Assembly (NCBI GenBank): GCA_002699585.1
Contig: PABP01000008.1
Coordinates: 1-64,000 of the forward strand
DNA: 64,000 bases
From: Anaerolineaceae bacterium
Lineage (GTDB): Bacteria > Chloroflexota > Anaerolineae > Aggregatilineales > Phototrophicaceae
Direction of reading: 5' to 3'
Part shown: positions 8,722 to 17,977 of the stretch, in pieces
Numbering within the stretch: the first letter of the stretch is position 1
Layout of the letters: every line of letters begins with the position of its first letter
Translations under genes and position numbers: made by a program
The notes under the pieces: model-generated
Databases searched by the model: none
Told to the model about the DNA's origin: nothing
What the model saw: the letters and a program-made list of their open reading frames with translations, nothing else

Positions 8722-9213
8722 ATGACCGAGCCCCATAGTGCGCCACCCGCAAGCATATCTCGGCAAAGCTTGACACTCGCGCAGTACGTCGAATACCGTA
8801 ATGGTGTGCCTTTGGGTGCGCCCGGTTCTTTACAGATTATGCTCAATCGCTCGCTGGGAGCGAGCACGTTTAAGAGGTTCTGGCAGTACTGGAACCCTAT
8901 CTGGGGCTATGCGCTGGGCCGCTATATTTTTGCCCCAATCAAGCGCTTTTTGCCCGCGGGGATAGCGCTCATCCTCACATTTATCGCCTCCGGTGCCCTA
9001 CACGACCTGGCGACAACCCTGGTGCGTGGTTCGTTGGCCTTCTTTTTTACACCCTGGTTCTTTCTGATGAGTCTTATCGTCGTTGTCGAATACACCCTGG
9101 GTATTGATCGCTCTGATCAGCCTTTCTGGGCGCGCGTGGCCATCAACCTCACCTACATTGTTGGCTGTCTGCTGCTGACAATCCTAATCACACAGGCCAT
9201 GAATCGCGCATAG
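8722..9213 (+). CDS. Small integral membrane protein, MBOAT-like motif
   Basis: 163 residues from the ATG at 8722 (AGGGAGA upstream). Longer in-frame starts run into the repressor operator and are unlikely. At least three hydrophobic segments are visible (LPAGIALILTFIASGALHDL, LAFFFTPWFFLMSLIVVVEY, INLTYIVGCLLLTILIT). The stretch FWQYWNPIWGYALGRYIFAPI followed by SGALHDL resembles the FW-x-x-W...GxxHD region of membrane-bound O-acyltransferases and wax-synthase-like proteins, where the His is catalytic. The protein is far shorter than those enzymes (400 residues or more), so it may be a truncated relative or a separate family. Function unassigned. Confidence 0.6.
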   Translation: MTEPHSAPPASISRQSLTLAQYVEYRNGVPLGAPGSLQIMLNRSLGASTFKRFWQYWNPIWGYALGRYIFAPIKRFLPAGIALILTFIASGALHDLATTLVRGSLAFFFTPWFFLMSLIVVVEYTLGIDRSDQPFWARVAINLTYIVGCLLLTILITQAMNRA

Positions 9214-9259
9214 ATACGCTACAATAAAGGACAATCACAGCCACAAAGAGAGGTCGACT

Positions 9260-10570
9260 ATGACTGATTTAAGCCATTACCAGCCCGACCCCTACGTCAA
9301 GATCACCCACCCGGAATGGTCCAAAAATGCGACCATCTACCAGATCAACACGCGCCAATTCACCGCAGAAGGTACGTTCCAGGCCGCAGAAAGCCACCTG
9401 CCGCGCCTGAAGGAACTCGGCGCAGACATCCTGTGGCTGATGCCCATCCACGAAATCGGCCAGGTGAACCGCAAAGGCAGCCTGGGCAGCCCCTACGCCG
9501 TGCGCGATTACTACAGCGTCAACAGCGAGTTCGGCACCCTGGACGACCTCAAGCATTTTGTCGATGCCGCCCACGATCTGGGCATGCACGTCATACTGGA
9601 TTGGGTCGCTAACCATACCGCCTGGGACTGTGTGCTGGTCGATGAGCACCCCAACTGGTATCTGCGCGACTATCGCGGAGATTTCCGGCCTACGCCCTGG
9701 TGGAATTGGGACGATATCATCGAACTGGACTACAGCCTGCCAGAAGTCCGGCGTTACATGACTGACGCCATGAAATACTGGGTAAGCGAAGCCGACATCG
9801 ACGGTTTTCGCTGTGATGTGGCCGGGTTCGTGCCAACTGATTTCTGGAACCAGGCGCGCAAAGAGTTGGACGCCATCAAGCCCGTGTTCATGTTAGCCGA
9901 ATGGGAAGCGCGTGATTTACACGCCAAAGCCTTCGACATGACCTACGGTTGGCACTGGAACAAGACGCTCCACGAGATTTGCATGGGCCAGGCGGATGTC
10001 TTCGGCCTGCATATTTACTACTCCTGGAACGAAAAAGCCTACCCTGCTGACATCATGCGCATGTTGTTCGTCAGCAACCATGATAAAAATGCCTGGGAAG
10101 GCACCATGTACGAGCAGTTCGGTGAGGGCCTGGAAGCAGCGATTGTGCTGTCGGTCATCAGCGAAGGCATGCCCCTGATCTACAACGGCCAGGAAGCCGG
10201 TAACGAGCGCCGACTGGCTTTCTTCGAGCGCGACCCTATCGACTGGCGCGAGGATAGCATCGGTGACCTGTATAAGCGATTGTTCGCGCTCAAGCATGAA
10301 AATACCGCCCTGTGGAATGCTCATTGGGGCGCGCGCATGGTCCATGTGCCCAGCAGCTCGCCCACGCATATTTTCAGCTTCGTCCGCCAGAACGATCGCG
10401 ACAAGGTATTCGCCGCCTTCAACTTCTCCGATAAAGCGCTGACGGTGTCGTTTGAAGGCACGCTGCATCACGGCGACTATACCAACCTGTTCCGTAACGA
10501 AAACGTGACCATTGACGAGTCCTTCGACCTAACGCTTGCTCCCTGGCAGTACGCCGTGTATGTGAAGTAA
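9260..10570 (+). CDS. GH13 alpha-amylase-family glycosidase
   Basis: 436 residues, a compact GH13 enzyme. The four conserved regions are readable: DWVANHT near residue 114, GFRCDVA near 182 with the Asp nucleophile, LAEWEA near 213 with the Glu acid/base, and VSNHDKNAW near 272 with the transition-state Asp. The C-terminal beta domain (FSFVRQNDRDKVFAAFNFSDKALTV) is present. No signal peptide is seen, so it likely acts inside the cell on alpha-glucans or malto-oligosaccharides. GAGAGG lies 8 bases before the start. It stands alone; the next gene is separated by a family A repeat. Confidence 0.9.
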   Translation: MTDLSHYQPDPYVKITHPEWSKNATIYQINTRQFTAEGTFQAAESHLPRLKELGADILWLMPIHEIGQVNRKGSLGSPYAVRDYYSVNSEFGTLDDLKHFVDAAHDLGMHVILDWVANHTAWDCVLVDEHPNWYLRDYRGDFRPTPWWNWDDIIELDYSLPEVRRYMTDAMKYWVSEADIDGFRCDVAGFVPTDFWNQARKELDAIKPVFMLAEWEARDLHAKAFDMTYGWHWNKTLHEICMGQADVFGLHIYYSWNEKAYPADIMRMLFVSNHDKNAWEGTMYEQFGEGLEAAIVLSVISEGMPLIYNGQEAGNERRLAFFERDPIDWREDSIGDLYKRLFALKHENTALWNAHWGARMVHVPSSSPTHIFSFVRQNDRDKVFAAFNFSDKALTVSFEGTLHHGDYTNLFRNENVTIDESFDLTLAPWQYAVYVK

Positions 10571-10672
10571 GCGACGATCAAAAGCCTGCCCTGGCCATGC
10601 ACTATGACCCTATGGCGGGCAGGCCACCCCGCGCTAAAATAGCAGTGTAATGAACAATACGGTGGCTGGTCA

Positions 10673-10782
10673 GACCCCCATCCTCAGTCCTTCCCCCAAA
10701 GGAGGAAGGATGTCTTTCTCAGACGAAACGCTCGTCAAAGGGATCCCCTCTCCTTCGGGGAGGGGAAACAGGGGTGGGGTTA
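10673..10782 (-). repeat. Two-hairpin repeat, family A copy 2
   Basis: Full copy in reverse orientation: starts ACCCCCATCCTC, ends GGGGTGGGGTT, with both hairpins intact. It lies between the GH13 gene and the epimerase-like gene, close to the latter's ribosome site. Confidence 0.85.
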
Positions 10783-10841
10783 ATAAAGCCAGCAAACCGA
10801 ATTGCTATTGGAATAAAGGCTTATATTTTACGGAGACAAAA

Positions 10842-11738
10842 ATGCTTAAAGTAGCCAATGCCCCTTGTTCCTGGGGTGTGATTGAAAATGTCGGCGGCAC
10901 CCGCGATGGTTATGTGCGCGTCATCGACGAAATGGCCGCAACGGGTTATGTCGGCACCGAACTGGGCGATTGGGGCTTCATGCCCACCGACCCGGCCCGC
11001 CTGACCGAAGAACTCGACGAACGCAACCTGGCCCTGTTAGGGTCCTGGGTGAGCGTATTTTTGCATGATCGCAGCCGCCACGAAGAAGGCATCGCCGACG
11101 CGGTACGCACCGCCAAACTGCTAGCCAAGGTCGGCGGCCTGGATAACGTCATCGTGCTCGGTTTTGACCCCTATGGCGTGCCTGTTCGTACGCAAAAAGC
11201 GGGCCGCATCACCGAAGCCGAGGCCATGACACCCGAACAGTGGGATGCCCTCATCGATGGCAGCATGAAGATCGCCAAAGCGGTCAAGGAAGAAACGGGC
11301 CTGCGCACCGTCGCCCATCACCATATCGGCACCTTTGTGGAAACCCCTGAAGAAACAGCCCATCTGCTGGCCAACACCGACCCCGACCTGCTCGGCTTGT
11401 GCTTCGATACCGGCCACTGGATGTTCGGCGGCGGCGACCCGGTGACGGGCCTCAAAAAACATGCCGACCGCATCTGGCATGTGCACTTCAAAGACTGCGA
11501 CCCCAAGGTCGCCGAGCAGTCACGCATCCATGAGTGGGACGGCGTGAAATCAGTCGGCGAAGGCGTGTTCTGTGAACTCGGCCAGGGCGGTGTGGACTTC
11601 CCGGCAGTCATCGACGCGCTGGAGGACATCGGCTATGACGGTTGGATCGTCGTTGAGCAGGATGTGCTGCCCGGTATGGGCACCCCCAAAGAGAGCGCCC
11701 AACGCAACCGAGATTATCTCAAGTCGATTGGACTGTAA
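10842..11738 (+). CDS. Sugar-phosphate isomerase/epimerase-like TIM barrel
   Basis: 298 residues from the ATG at 10842 (CGGAGAC upstream). Longer in-frame starts would translate the family A repeat and are rejected. AP-endonuclease-2/xylose-isomerase-type barrel marks are NAPCSWG at the start, [12 protein letters not shown], the His pair [26 protein letters not shown] and the closing GWIVVEQD, which supply the metal ligands (E, D, H, E). The N-terminus and the HHHIGT segment resemble IolE (myo-inosose-2 dehydratase), but no other inositol gene is near. It is followed after 18 bp by the deazaflavin oxidoreductase and is probably cotranscribed with it. Confidence 0.82.
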   Translation: MLKVANAPCSWGVIENVGGTRDGYVRVIDEMAATGYVGTELGDWGFMPTDPARLTEELDERNLALLGSWVSVFLHDRSRHEEGIADAVRTAKLLAKVGGLDNVIVLGFDPYGVPVRTQKAGRITEAEAMTPEQWDALIDGSMKIAKAVKEETGLRTVAHHHIGTFVETPEETAHLLANTDPDLLGLCFDTGHWMFGGGDPVTGLKKHADRIWHVHFKDCDPKVAEQSRIHEWDGVKSVGEGVFCELGQGGVDFPAVIDALEDIGYDGWIVVEQDVLPGMGTPKESAQRNRDYLKSIGL

Positions 11739-11756
11739 GTAGAAAGCCAACACAAC

Positions 11757-12149
11757 ATGGGCTCGATCAAAGATCGCATTCGGCACCTGAACAAGGTTTT
11801 CACCAATCCCATTTTGGGACGGTTAGCCGGGGCACGGATCGGGCCTTTTGCGTTGATTCGGCATAAGGGGCGCAAGAGCGGCAAACAATATGCCACCCCG
11901 GTATGGATCTTTCCGTTTGAGGGCGGCTTCATGGTCGCCTTGACTTACGGGCCGGAGGTCGATTGGTACAAAAATGTGCTGGCGGCGGGCGAGTGTGGCG
12001 TGCGCTGGCATGCACAGGAATATGCTATCAACGATGTCGAACCCGTTTCCAAGGCACAAGCCCTGCCCCACTTCCCGGCGCTGATACGCTCAGCCGTGCA
12101 GCTCATGGGCGTGGATCATTACGTGCGTTTGTCGTTCGCTGAGGACTGA
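11757..12149 (+). CDS. Deazaflavin (F420)-dependent oxidoreductase-like protein
   Basis: 130 residues of the nitroreductase/DUF385 (Ddn-like) split-barrel family. Key marks are NPILGRLAGARIGPFALIRHKGRKSGKQYATPVW, in which the basic GRKSG segment binds the cofactor phosphate, and GPEVDWYKNVLAAG. A second member of the family lies at 43049. The cofactor is inferred from the family; F420 genes are not in the window. It follows the epimerase-like gene by 18 bp with a poor ribosome site, which suggests translational coupling. Confidence 0.85.
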   Translation: MGSIKDRIRHLNKVFTNPILGRLAGARIGPFALIRHKGRKSGKQYATPVWIFPFEGGFMVALTYGPEVDWYKNVLAAGECGVRWHAQEYAINDVEPVSKAQALPHFPALIRSAVQLMGVDHYVRLSFAED

Positions 12150-12242
12150 CTCGCACTGCTATAAGGTATAAGTACGTTGGATGATTAACTTGGGAAATTA
12201 TCTCGAAAAATCAACGAGACAAATAGTAGATATGCGGCTCGA

Positions 12243-12353
12243 AACCCCACCTCTAAATCCCCTTCCCATGATGTGAGGGGACTTTTACCTGCCGCGAGGT
12301 GGCTAAGAACGGCATCCTTCCACCTCACGGGGGAAGGACCGAGGATGGGGGTT
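12243..12353 (+). repeat. Two-hairpin repeat, family A copy 3
   Basis: Full forward copy with a divergent first hairpin loop (CATGATGTGA instead of CCGAAGGAGA) and a CACCTCACG loop in the second. The copy at 21147 shares the first variant, so these two may descend from one subtype. Confidence 0.8.
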
Positions 12354-12409
12354 CGCCAGCAAAACAGTCGCTAACCAAATTCTCGGATAGAAAATTAAGT
12401 CATTTCCCA

Positions 12410-13024
12410 TTACACCCGCAGCAAGCCCCGGAACCCTCTACTGGAGTAAAAAGACTGCGCCCCATTATGCGATGTAAAGACACGACCAAAGCGGTGGTCA
12501 CAGTAGAGCGCACCACCGAGGTCGCGTATCTCCGGCGGCGTCTGGATCCAGCTTGACGTTTTGGTATCAAACGTACCTAGCTTTTGCAGCTCATAATATT
12601 GTTCTTCCGTCAGCAGCTCGATGCCCATCGCCTCGGCTAAATCAACGGCATTGCCGCCTGGGTTGATACCCTTCTTGGTGCGCTGGGCTTCACCCGCGCC
12701 ATCATAGCAAATACTGCGACGACCTTCCGGGCTTTGCGCGGAGCAATCGCAGAACATATAGTCCCCAGAGTCCATATCCTGGCCAATGACGTCCGGCTCG
12801 CCACCTGTACTTTCCATCGCATACAGCGATCCCAGCTTTTCAGGGTGCGCTTCCAGTCTCGCTTGCACATCCGCCCACTTGATACCTTTATGACGGTCCA
12901 TATTGGCTTCAAAACGGGTTTGCAGCGTATCGAGCAGTTCCTCGGCTTGCGCGCCGGATGGCTTGGTTTTCACTTTTACCTTGGGGATCGCGCTGCCGCT
13001 TCCCTTGCCTTTTGACTTTGCCAT
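12410..13024 (-). CDS. DUF4256-family protein
   Basis: 204 residues. A Lys-rich N-terminus (MAKSKGKGSG) is followed by the conserved core: LLDTLQTRFEANMDRHKGI, ESTGGEPDVIG, YMFCDCSAQSPEGRRSICYD, NAVDLAEAMGIELLTEEQYYELQKLG, FDTKTSSWIQTPPEIR and ALYCDHRFGRVFTSHNGAQSFYSSRGFRG. These identify the DUF4256 family, which has no established function. The start is set by GAGGGG 8 bases upstream. The gene is convergent with the upstream oxidoreductase and separated from it by a family A repeat. Confidence 0.88.
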   Translation of the reverse strand: MAKSKGKGSGSAIPKVKVKTKPSGAQAEELLDTLQTRFEANMDRHKGIKWADVQARLEAHPEKLGSLYAMESTGGEPDVIGQDMDSGDYMFCDCSAQSPEGRRSICYDGAGEAQRTKKGINPGGNAVDLAEAMGIELLTEEQYYELQKLGTFDTKTSSWIQTPPEIRDLGGALYCDHRFGRVFTSHNGAQSFYSSRGFRGLLRV

Positions 13025-13204
13025 ATTCTACCCCTCTACATTAACTTTAGTTGGCGTGTTTCCGAATCAAGCCCGCTGGCATAATCCAGAACACGGTATC
13101 TATATTCTATATTAGCGGATTATCCAGAAGGTATTTCTCGAAAATTGCTGAATACGTTAGAAAATATGTGCTAGTATGGTGCAAAAGAGCATAGGAGGCA
13201 GGAC

Positions 13205-13612
13205 ATGAAGCGGGTACAGGGCATAGGTGGAATTTTCCTGAAGGCCAAACAGCCTGAAAAGCTCCAGGCCTGGTATGATACGCATCTCGGCATTGGGCCT
13301 AAAGCAGATAGTCCCTGGGGCGCGGATGATCCCGCGTCGCTCATCGAATGGCGCGATAATGAGCAGCCGGAGCGTAAGTGTTACACGGTGTTTGGCATCT
13401 TCCCCGAAGATACAGATTACTTTGGGCCAGACCAACCATCGTATATGCTAAATCTGCGCGTGGATGATCTCGATGCAGTCCTGGCCCAACTGGCTGAAGA
13501 AGGCATCACGCCCATCAGCAAGATCACACAATTGCCCTTTGGTCGCTTTGTACGTATCCTGGACCCGGAAGGCAACCCACTTGAATTATGGGAACCCGCC
13601 CCCGGCTTCTAA
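13205..13612 (+). CDS. VOC (glyoxalase/bleomycin-resistance fold) protein
   Basis: 135 residues, one full vicinal-oxygen-chelate unit pair. The N-terminal module has GGIFLKAKQPEKLQAWYDTHLGI, the middle YMLNLRVDDLDAVLAQL, and the end GRFVRILDPEGNPLELWEP, where the last Glu is a usual metal ligand. The first His ligand position is not obvious (GGIFLKA), so the metal site may be incomplete. AGGAGG lies 8 bases before the start. Substrate unknown. Confidence 0.85.
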   Translation: MKRVQGIGGIFLKAKQPEKLQAWYDTHLGIGPKADSPWGADDPASLIEWRDNEQPERKCYTVFGIFPEDTDYFGPDQPSYMLNLRVDDLDAVLAQLAEEGITPISKITQLPFGRFVRILDPEGNPLELWEPAPGF

Positions 13613-13933
13613 CTGTCAACGAACGAGGTAGCCGCACTAATCCAGCAGTGGCAATCGCCAGCAAAATCAGACTCAACACCACTCTGCGGCTCATGCGCTA
13701 CCCCTCAAGCTATCCCAATCTGTATCGAAAATAGGCAACATTGACTTTGGCTGATACGTAAGACAAGACACGCACCTTTGTCGCCTGTCCAAGTGGGCAT
13801 AACCAACTGGACCGATCCACATCTTACAACACGTTATACTTGGTTTTCCTGTAGCTGGATGCCTCAATCCCCCGCATCGTACCTTATCCAGCCCATTGAT
13901 TGTACGAAAACCATTTTTGAAAGAAGGAACCTC
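13613..13933. other. 321-bp gap without a supported gene
   Basis: No terminator or repeat-family copy is seen. A minus-strand frame starting at 13697 (MSRRVVLSLILLAIATAGLV) has a hydrophobic start but runs into the VOC gene and lacks support. The last 15 bases carry AGAAGGA, the ribosome site of the aldo/keto reductase gene. Confidence 0.4.
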
Positions 13934-14941
13934 ATGGAGAATCGTTTTCTAGGGAAGACTGGTCTGCGTGTCAGCGAATTGTGCCTGGGTGCGATGACCT
14001 TTGGCCGCGAGGCTGACGAAGCCACCAGCTTTGAAATGATGGATGCTTTTGTCGATGCTGGCGGTAACTTCATCGACACCGCCAACGTGTATTCCAACGG
14101 CCTGAGCGAAGAAGTCGTCGGCAAGTGGCTGAAAACCAAAAATCGCCGTGACATCGTGGTCGCCACCAAAGTACGCTTCCCGATGGGCGAAGGCCCCAAC
14201 GATGTCGGCCTCAGCCGTAAGCACATCATGGATAGCGTCGAGGACAGCCTGCGCCGCCTGGGTACCGACTACATCGACCTGTATCAGGTGCATAACTTTG
14301 ATGTCGCCACCCCGCTGCGCGAAACGCTGACTACCCTCGATACCCTCGTCAAACAGGGCAAGGTCCGTTACATCGGGGCCAGCAACTACAAAGGCTATCA
14401 GCTTCAGAAGGCCATCGACCTCAGCAAGGCCATGAACCTGGAGCCATTCACCTGCCTGCAACCACTTTACAACCTGCTCGACCGCGCTGTCGAATGGGAA
14501 CTGGTCGAGGTCTGCCAGAACGAGGGATTAGGCATCATCCCCTGGTCACCGCTGCGTGGCGGCTGGCTAACGGGTAAATACACCCGCGACATGGAAGGCG
14601 ACATTCCAGAGAACATGCGCCTCAAGCTGGCCACCGAATTCGGCTGGTCGGAAAGCTGGGAGAATTACGGCAACAACCGGACCTGGGACATCCTCGAAGA
14701 GCTGGCCGCTGTCGCCAAAGAAGTCGGCAAATCGGTGCCGCAGGTCGCGCTTAACTGGGTGAAGGACCGCCCCGGTGTCACCGCGCCGATCATCGGTGCC
14801 CGCAATATGAAGCAGCTCACCGATAATATGGGCAGCGTCGGCTGGACCCTGAGCGACGAGCAGCGCCAGCGCCTCGACGACCTCAGCAACATGCCTGGTC
14901 CGTACTACAGCGTCATCGAACAGATGATGACCCGGCGCTAA
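13934..14941 (+). CDS. Aldo/keto reductase
   Basis: 335 residues from the ATG at 13934 (AGAAGGA upstream). Longer starts have no ribosome site. Family marks are the N-terminal [19 protein letters not shown], catalytic Asp and Tyr in [21 protein letters not shown], Lys in [12 protein letters not shown], the [11 protein letters not shown] strand with His, and the NADPH-binding [13 protein letters not shown] near the C-terminus. Closest in style to the YajO/potassium-channel-beta type aldo/keto reductases. Cytoplasmic NADPH-dependent carbonyl reductase; natural substrate unknown. Confidence 0.92.
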   Translation: MENRFLGKTGLRVSELCLGAMTFGREADEATSFEMMDAFVDAGGNFIDTANVYSNGLSEEVVGKWLKTKNRRDIVVATKVRFPMGEGPNDVGLSRKHIMDSVEDSLRRLGTDYIDLYQVHNFDVATPLRETLTTLDTLVKQGKVRYIGASNYKGYQLQKAIDLSKAMNLEPFTCLQPLYNLLDRAVEWELVEVCQNEGLGIIPWSPLRGGWLTGKYTRDMEGDIPENMRLKLATEFGWSESWENYGNNRTWDILEELAAVAKEVGKSVPQVALNWVKDRPGVTAPIIGARNMKQLTDNMGSVGWTLSDEQRQRLDDLSNMPGPYYSVIEQMMTRR

Positions 14942-14950
14942 GAAGTTGAG

Positions 14951-15058
14951 AACCCCCATCCTCAATCCTTCCCCCGAAGGAGGAAGGATGCCTCTAGGGC
15001 GATCCTATTCGCTTGACAAAGTCCCCTCTCCTTCGGGGAGGGGATTTAGGGGTGGGGT
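14951..15058 (-). repeat. Two-hairpin repeat, family A copy 4
   Basis: Full reverse copy filling the space between the convergent reductase and aminotransferase genes. Its right end abuts the aminotransferase stop codon at 15059, and its left end is 9 bp from the reductase stop. It is the only candidate transcription stop between them. Confidence 0.85.
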
Positions 15059-15976
15059 CTAAACGTCCACAACCGCCGCCGCGATTTTCGCCTGATACAA
15101 CTCGCGCAGATGATCAGTCATCGGCTGCGTGCTGCCATCACCGATGGCCCGCCCATCAACCGACCGCACCGGAATCAAGCCAGCGAACGTACCCGTCACA
15201 AAAGCTTCGTCTGCGTCATAAACATCTGTCAACGAAAAATTCTTCTGGAATACAGGGATGCCGTTCTCCTGGCAGACTTCGATCACTTTGCCGCGCGTGA
15301 TGCCATTCATGCAATATTGCCCGGTTGAGGTCCAGACTTCACCACCCCGCACGATGAAAAAATTGGTCGCATTGCAGGTGCTCACAAAGCCGTGAATATC
15401 CAGCATGAGCGCTTCGTCGGCCCCGGCTTGCAGCGCCTGCACCAAAGCCTGAACTTCATGCTGTTTGCTGTGACAGTTCAAGCGTGGGTCGAGGTAATCC
15501 GGCGACCCCCGGCGAATGGTCGAGGTGAACAGGGTAACGCCTGTCTGTATCGTCGCCGGATTAGCCTGTTTGTGCTCCGCAATGATGACAATCGTCGGCG
15601 GGCTGATCGTCAGGCGCGGGTCTTGCGAAGGCGTCTTCTTGATGCCGCGCGTAATCATCAGCCGCACATGGACGTGATCGTGCATCTCATTGGCATTGAC
15701 CGTCGCATACAGGGCGTCGATTAGTTCCTCACGCGTTTTGCCGATGTCCATGAAGATGGCTTTGGCCCCCTGGAACAGGCGGTCGAGGTGTTCATCGAGG
15801 AAGATCAGCTTGCCCTCGTGCAGCCGGATGCCCTCCCAGACCCCATCACCCACTAGATAGCCGCTATCAAACACGGAAATTTTGGCGTCGGCCCTGGGGA
15901 AGAACTCGCCATTCACATAAATCAGGACGTTCTCATTGCGGTTATCGGGCACAGCATCGTGCGTTCCCTGTGGCAT
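15059..15976 (-). CDS. Class IV aminotransferase (D-Ala/branched-chain type), odd active site
   Basis: 305 residues of fold-type IV PLP enzymes: VYVNGEFFP-like start (IYVNGEFFPRADAKISVFDSGYLVGDGVWEGIR), HLDRLFQGAKAI, and the cofactor phosphate segment GITRGKVIEVC. Near residue 175 the usual Schiff-base Lys (20 residues before the A-D/Y-E-A strand in D-alanine aminotransferase) appears to be Asn in DPRLNCHSKQ, with a Lys four residues later. Unless that Lys takes over, the enzyme may be inactive or use different chemistry. AAGGAG upstream fixes the start. Transcription ends at the abutting family A repeat. Confidence 0.82.
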   Translation of the reverse strand: MPQGTHDAVPDNRNENVLIYVNGEFFPRADAKISVFDSGYLVGDGVWEGIRLHEGKLIFLDEHLDRLFQGAKAIFMDIGKTREELIDALYATVNANEMHDHVHVRLMITRGIKKTPSQDPRLTISPPTIVIIAEHKQANPATIQTGVTLFTSTIRRGSPDYLDPRLNCHSKQHEVQALVQALQAGADEALMLDIHGFVSTCNATNFFIVRGGEVWTSTGQYCMNGITRGKVIEVCQENGIPVFQKNFSLTDVYDADEAFVTGTFAGLIPVRSVDGRAIGDGSTQPMTDHLRELYQAKIAAAVVDV

Positions 15977-16265
15977 ATGCGCTCCTTAGTCATTAAAAGT
16001 AAACTAGACGGTATAGTTTAGTCTGGCGAGGTTGATATTTGGCCGCGCCACCGTATAGACGAAGGATACCTTCCCAGGCAACCGCGCCGCAAACAAAATC
16101 CCCCTCTTGTTCGAGATGGGCTTTGTTTCTCAATGATCCGCTTGATCCCACCATTCACCAAACTTGCGAATGAAAAATATACACAAGGATCATCTACGCT
16201 GAATATCCGCATGATACAAAGAGTGAAACAAATGACATGCACACAACCTACAAAGTAGGATCAAC

Positions 16266-16736
16266 ATGGCAACCAAAGCGAAAACGACCCAAAAAGACAA
16301 AGAAAAAATGGTCATTCAAATGCTGAGCGACCACAAGACAACCATGCTCGTGACCCGTGACAAGCAAGGTGGATTGGTAAGCCGCCCGATGACTACCCAG
16401 AAGCCTGAGTTCGATGGCACGGTATGGTTTTTCGTATCCAGCGACGCTGACGTGATTGATGAAATTGCGGCAGATGATGAGGTCAATATCGCCTATGCCA
16501 AAGACAACAACTATATTTCTCTGTCGGGCAAGGCGACCCTCGTCGATGACGACAGCAAGAAAAAAGAACTCTGGTATCCAGAATTAAAGAAGTGGTTCGA
16601 TGGCGCGGGCCCCGAATCCGAAAAAGTGAAGTTGATTAAGGTAGAAGTCGATACGGCCCGCTATTGGGACATAGCGAGTGGGAGCGCTAAGGAAGACGGC
16701 AACCCCATCGAAGAAGGCGTCGTCGAGTACAGCTAA
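16266..16736 (+). CDS. Pyridoxamine 5'-phosphate oxidase-like (general stress) protein
   Basis: 156 residues, split-barrel flavin-binding fold of the GS26 (YdaG-like) general stress group. Marks are TTMLVTRDKQGGLVSRPMT, GTVWFFVSSDADVIDEIAADDEVNIAYA, NNYISLSGKATLVDD, LWYPELKKWFDG and the closing VEVDTARYWD. The N-terminus is Lys-rich. GGAT lies upstream of the ATG. It has its own terminator at 16766. Confidence 0.88.
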   Translation: MATKAKTTQKDKEKMVIQMLSDHKTTMLVTRDKQGGLVSRPMTTQKPEFDGTVWFFVSSDADVIDEIAADDEVNIAYAKDNNYISLSGKATLVDDDSKKKELWYPELKKWFDGAGPESEKVKLIKVEVDTARYWDIASGSAKEDGNPIEEGVVEYS

Positions 16737-16765
16737 GGCCCTCATCGCCATCAACATTCATACAA

Positions 16766-16791
16766 AGGCCCTCACCGCCGAGGGCTTTTTG
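16766..16791 (+). terminator. Intrinsic terminator after the stress protein gene
   Basis: Stem GGCCCTC / GAGGGC(T) around a short loop, then TTTTT; about 30 bp after the stop codon. Confidence 0.8.
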
Positions 16792-16901
16792 CTTTCATTG
16801 GCACAGTTGTGCCCAAACAGCTTGACAAGGCGTCCATTTTCGGTTTTTATTGGGTCTTAAGGGTTCAATATCGATCAAACACATCTGAATGGGCAAGAAA
16901 T

Positions 16902-17465
16902 ATGAACGAAACCATCACTCTGGAAACCGACCGATTGTTACTGCGACCACCCACCGTTGACGATGCCACCCGCATTTGCGAGCTGACAAACGATTGGGAC
17001 GTAGCCAAAACCACCCTCAACATCCCCTACCCAAACCCGGTTGAAGAAGTTGAAAGCTTCATTGGCCGCATCGCGGAAGGCCTCACAACTGGGAACGCCC
17101 ACACCTTCGCCTTGTTCCTGAAAGAAACGGGTGATCTGATTGGTATGATGGGCATTCATCGCAATGAGCGCCACAACCGCGCGGAAATTGGTTACTGGGT
17201 CGGCAAGGCCTATTGGGGGAACGGCTACGCGACCGAAGCCTGTCAGCGGATTGTACGCTTCGGCTTTGAAGAATTGGACCTCAATCGCGTCGAAGCCAGC
17301 TATTTTGTGGGCAATGAAGCCAGCCGCCGTGTGATGGAAAAAGCGGGTATGGTCTTCGAGGGCATCAAGCCGCAGTTCTTCCGGCGCACCAATGAAAGCA
17401 ACAATTACGACGAATACGTCGATGTCGGCTTCTGTGGCCTACTGCGCCAGGATTGGCTGGGATGA
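16902..17465 (+). CDS. GNAT acetyltransferase, RimJ/RimL type
   Basis: 187 residues from the ATG at 16902. The order is ETDRLLLRPPTVDDA, an acceptor region, IGYWVGKAYWGNGYATEAC (the acetyl-CoA-binding Q/R-x-x-G-x-G/A loop in RimJ style), RVEASYFVGNEASRRVMEKAGMVFEG and a C-terminal strand. Such enzymes acetylate N-terminal or small-molecule amines; the acceptor is unknown. The ribosome site is weak, and a start further upstream would run towards the preceding terminator. Confidence 0.88.
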   Translation: MNETITLETDRLLLRPPTVDDATRICELTNDWDVAKTTLNIPYPNPVEEVESFIGRIAEGLTTGNAHTFALFLKETGDLIGMMGIHRNERHNRAEIGYWVGKAYWGNGYATEACQRIVRFGFEELDLNRVEASYFVGNEASRRVMEKAGMVFEGIKPQFFRRTNESNNYDEYVDVGFCGLLRQDWLG

Positions 17466-17493
17466 TTTCAGCCGATTAAGGATCGATCACGGC

Positions 17494-17682
17494 TTATCTA
17501 CGATATGGAAAGCGCATAAATACCAGCACAAAACCAAAGGGGACAAAGACCACAATCGCATCCCAAAACAGCAAATCCCAGTTGGATAGTGCCTGTCGCC
17601 GTAGATGCCTCAGCGCGAATATCATAAGCAGGATTTGTGCCAATGCAAAACCAATAATGGCGACCTGTAAAAGCAATGCCAT
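17494..17682 (-). CDS. Small two-helix membrane protein (PLDc_N-like)
   Basis: 62 residues with two membrane segments (VAIIGFALAQILLMIFALRHL and DAIVVFVPFGFVLVFMRF) and a short basic end. The second half (LSNWDLLFWDAIVVFVPF...) resembles the cardiolipin-synthase N-terminal domain found alone in many small bacterial proteins. TAGGAT precedes the ATG. It is convergent with the acetyltransferase gene, 28 bp away. Confidence 0.6.
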   Translation of the reverse strand: MALLLQVAIIGFALAQILLMIFALRHLRRQALSNWDLLFWDAIVVFVPFGFVLVFMRFPYRR

Positions 17683-17758
17683 GTCAAATCCTAGTCAACT
17701 GCATGATGCAGCTATGATATTATCATATTATGTTAATATCATCCATACGACGGCAGAC

Positions 17759-17801
17759 AAAAATCCCCTCTCCTATGGCGAGGGGATTTAAGGGTGGGGT
17801 T
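17759..17801 (-). repeat. Half copy of family A repeat (copy 5)
   Basis: Only the CCCCTC...GAGGGG hairpin half with the conserved GATTTAAGGGTGGGGTT end, with a loop changed to CTATGGC. The other hairpin is missing. Confidence 0.7.
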
Positions 17802-17977
17802 GCGCGCGAATCGTTTTTTGCATGATGCATCAACCCAGTTTTTCACGCCTCGCCTCTGGTCCCAATGTCCTACCTCATCATGATGTAACGGAGATGTCAC
17901 ATCTTTAGAATGGGGTATAATGAACGAAATCGGTTTGGTAATGCTTATTCCCTGACAATATAGGACCGCGCCACCTC

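Noticed and set aside
13533-13697. Minus-strand frame with a hydrophobic start (MSRRVVLSLILLAIATAGLV)
   Set aside because: It runs antisense into the VOC gene, is only about 54 codons, and its later residues look non-coding. At most a remnant of a lost lipoprotein gene.
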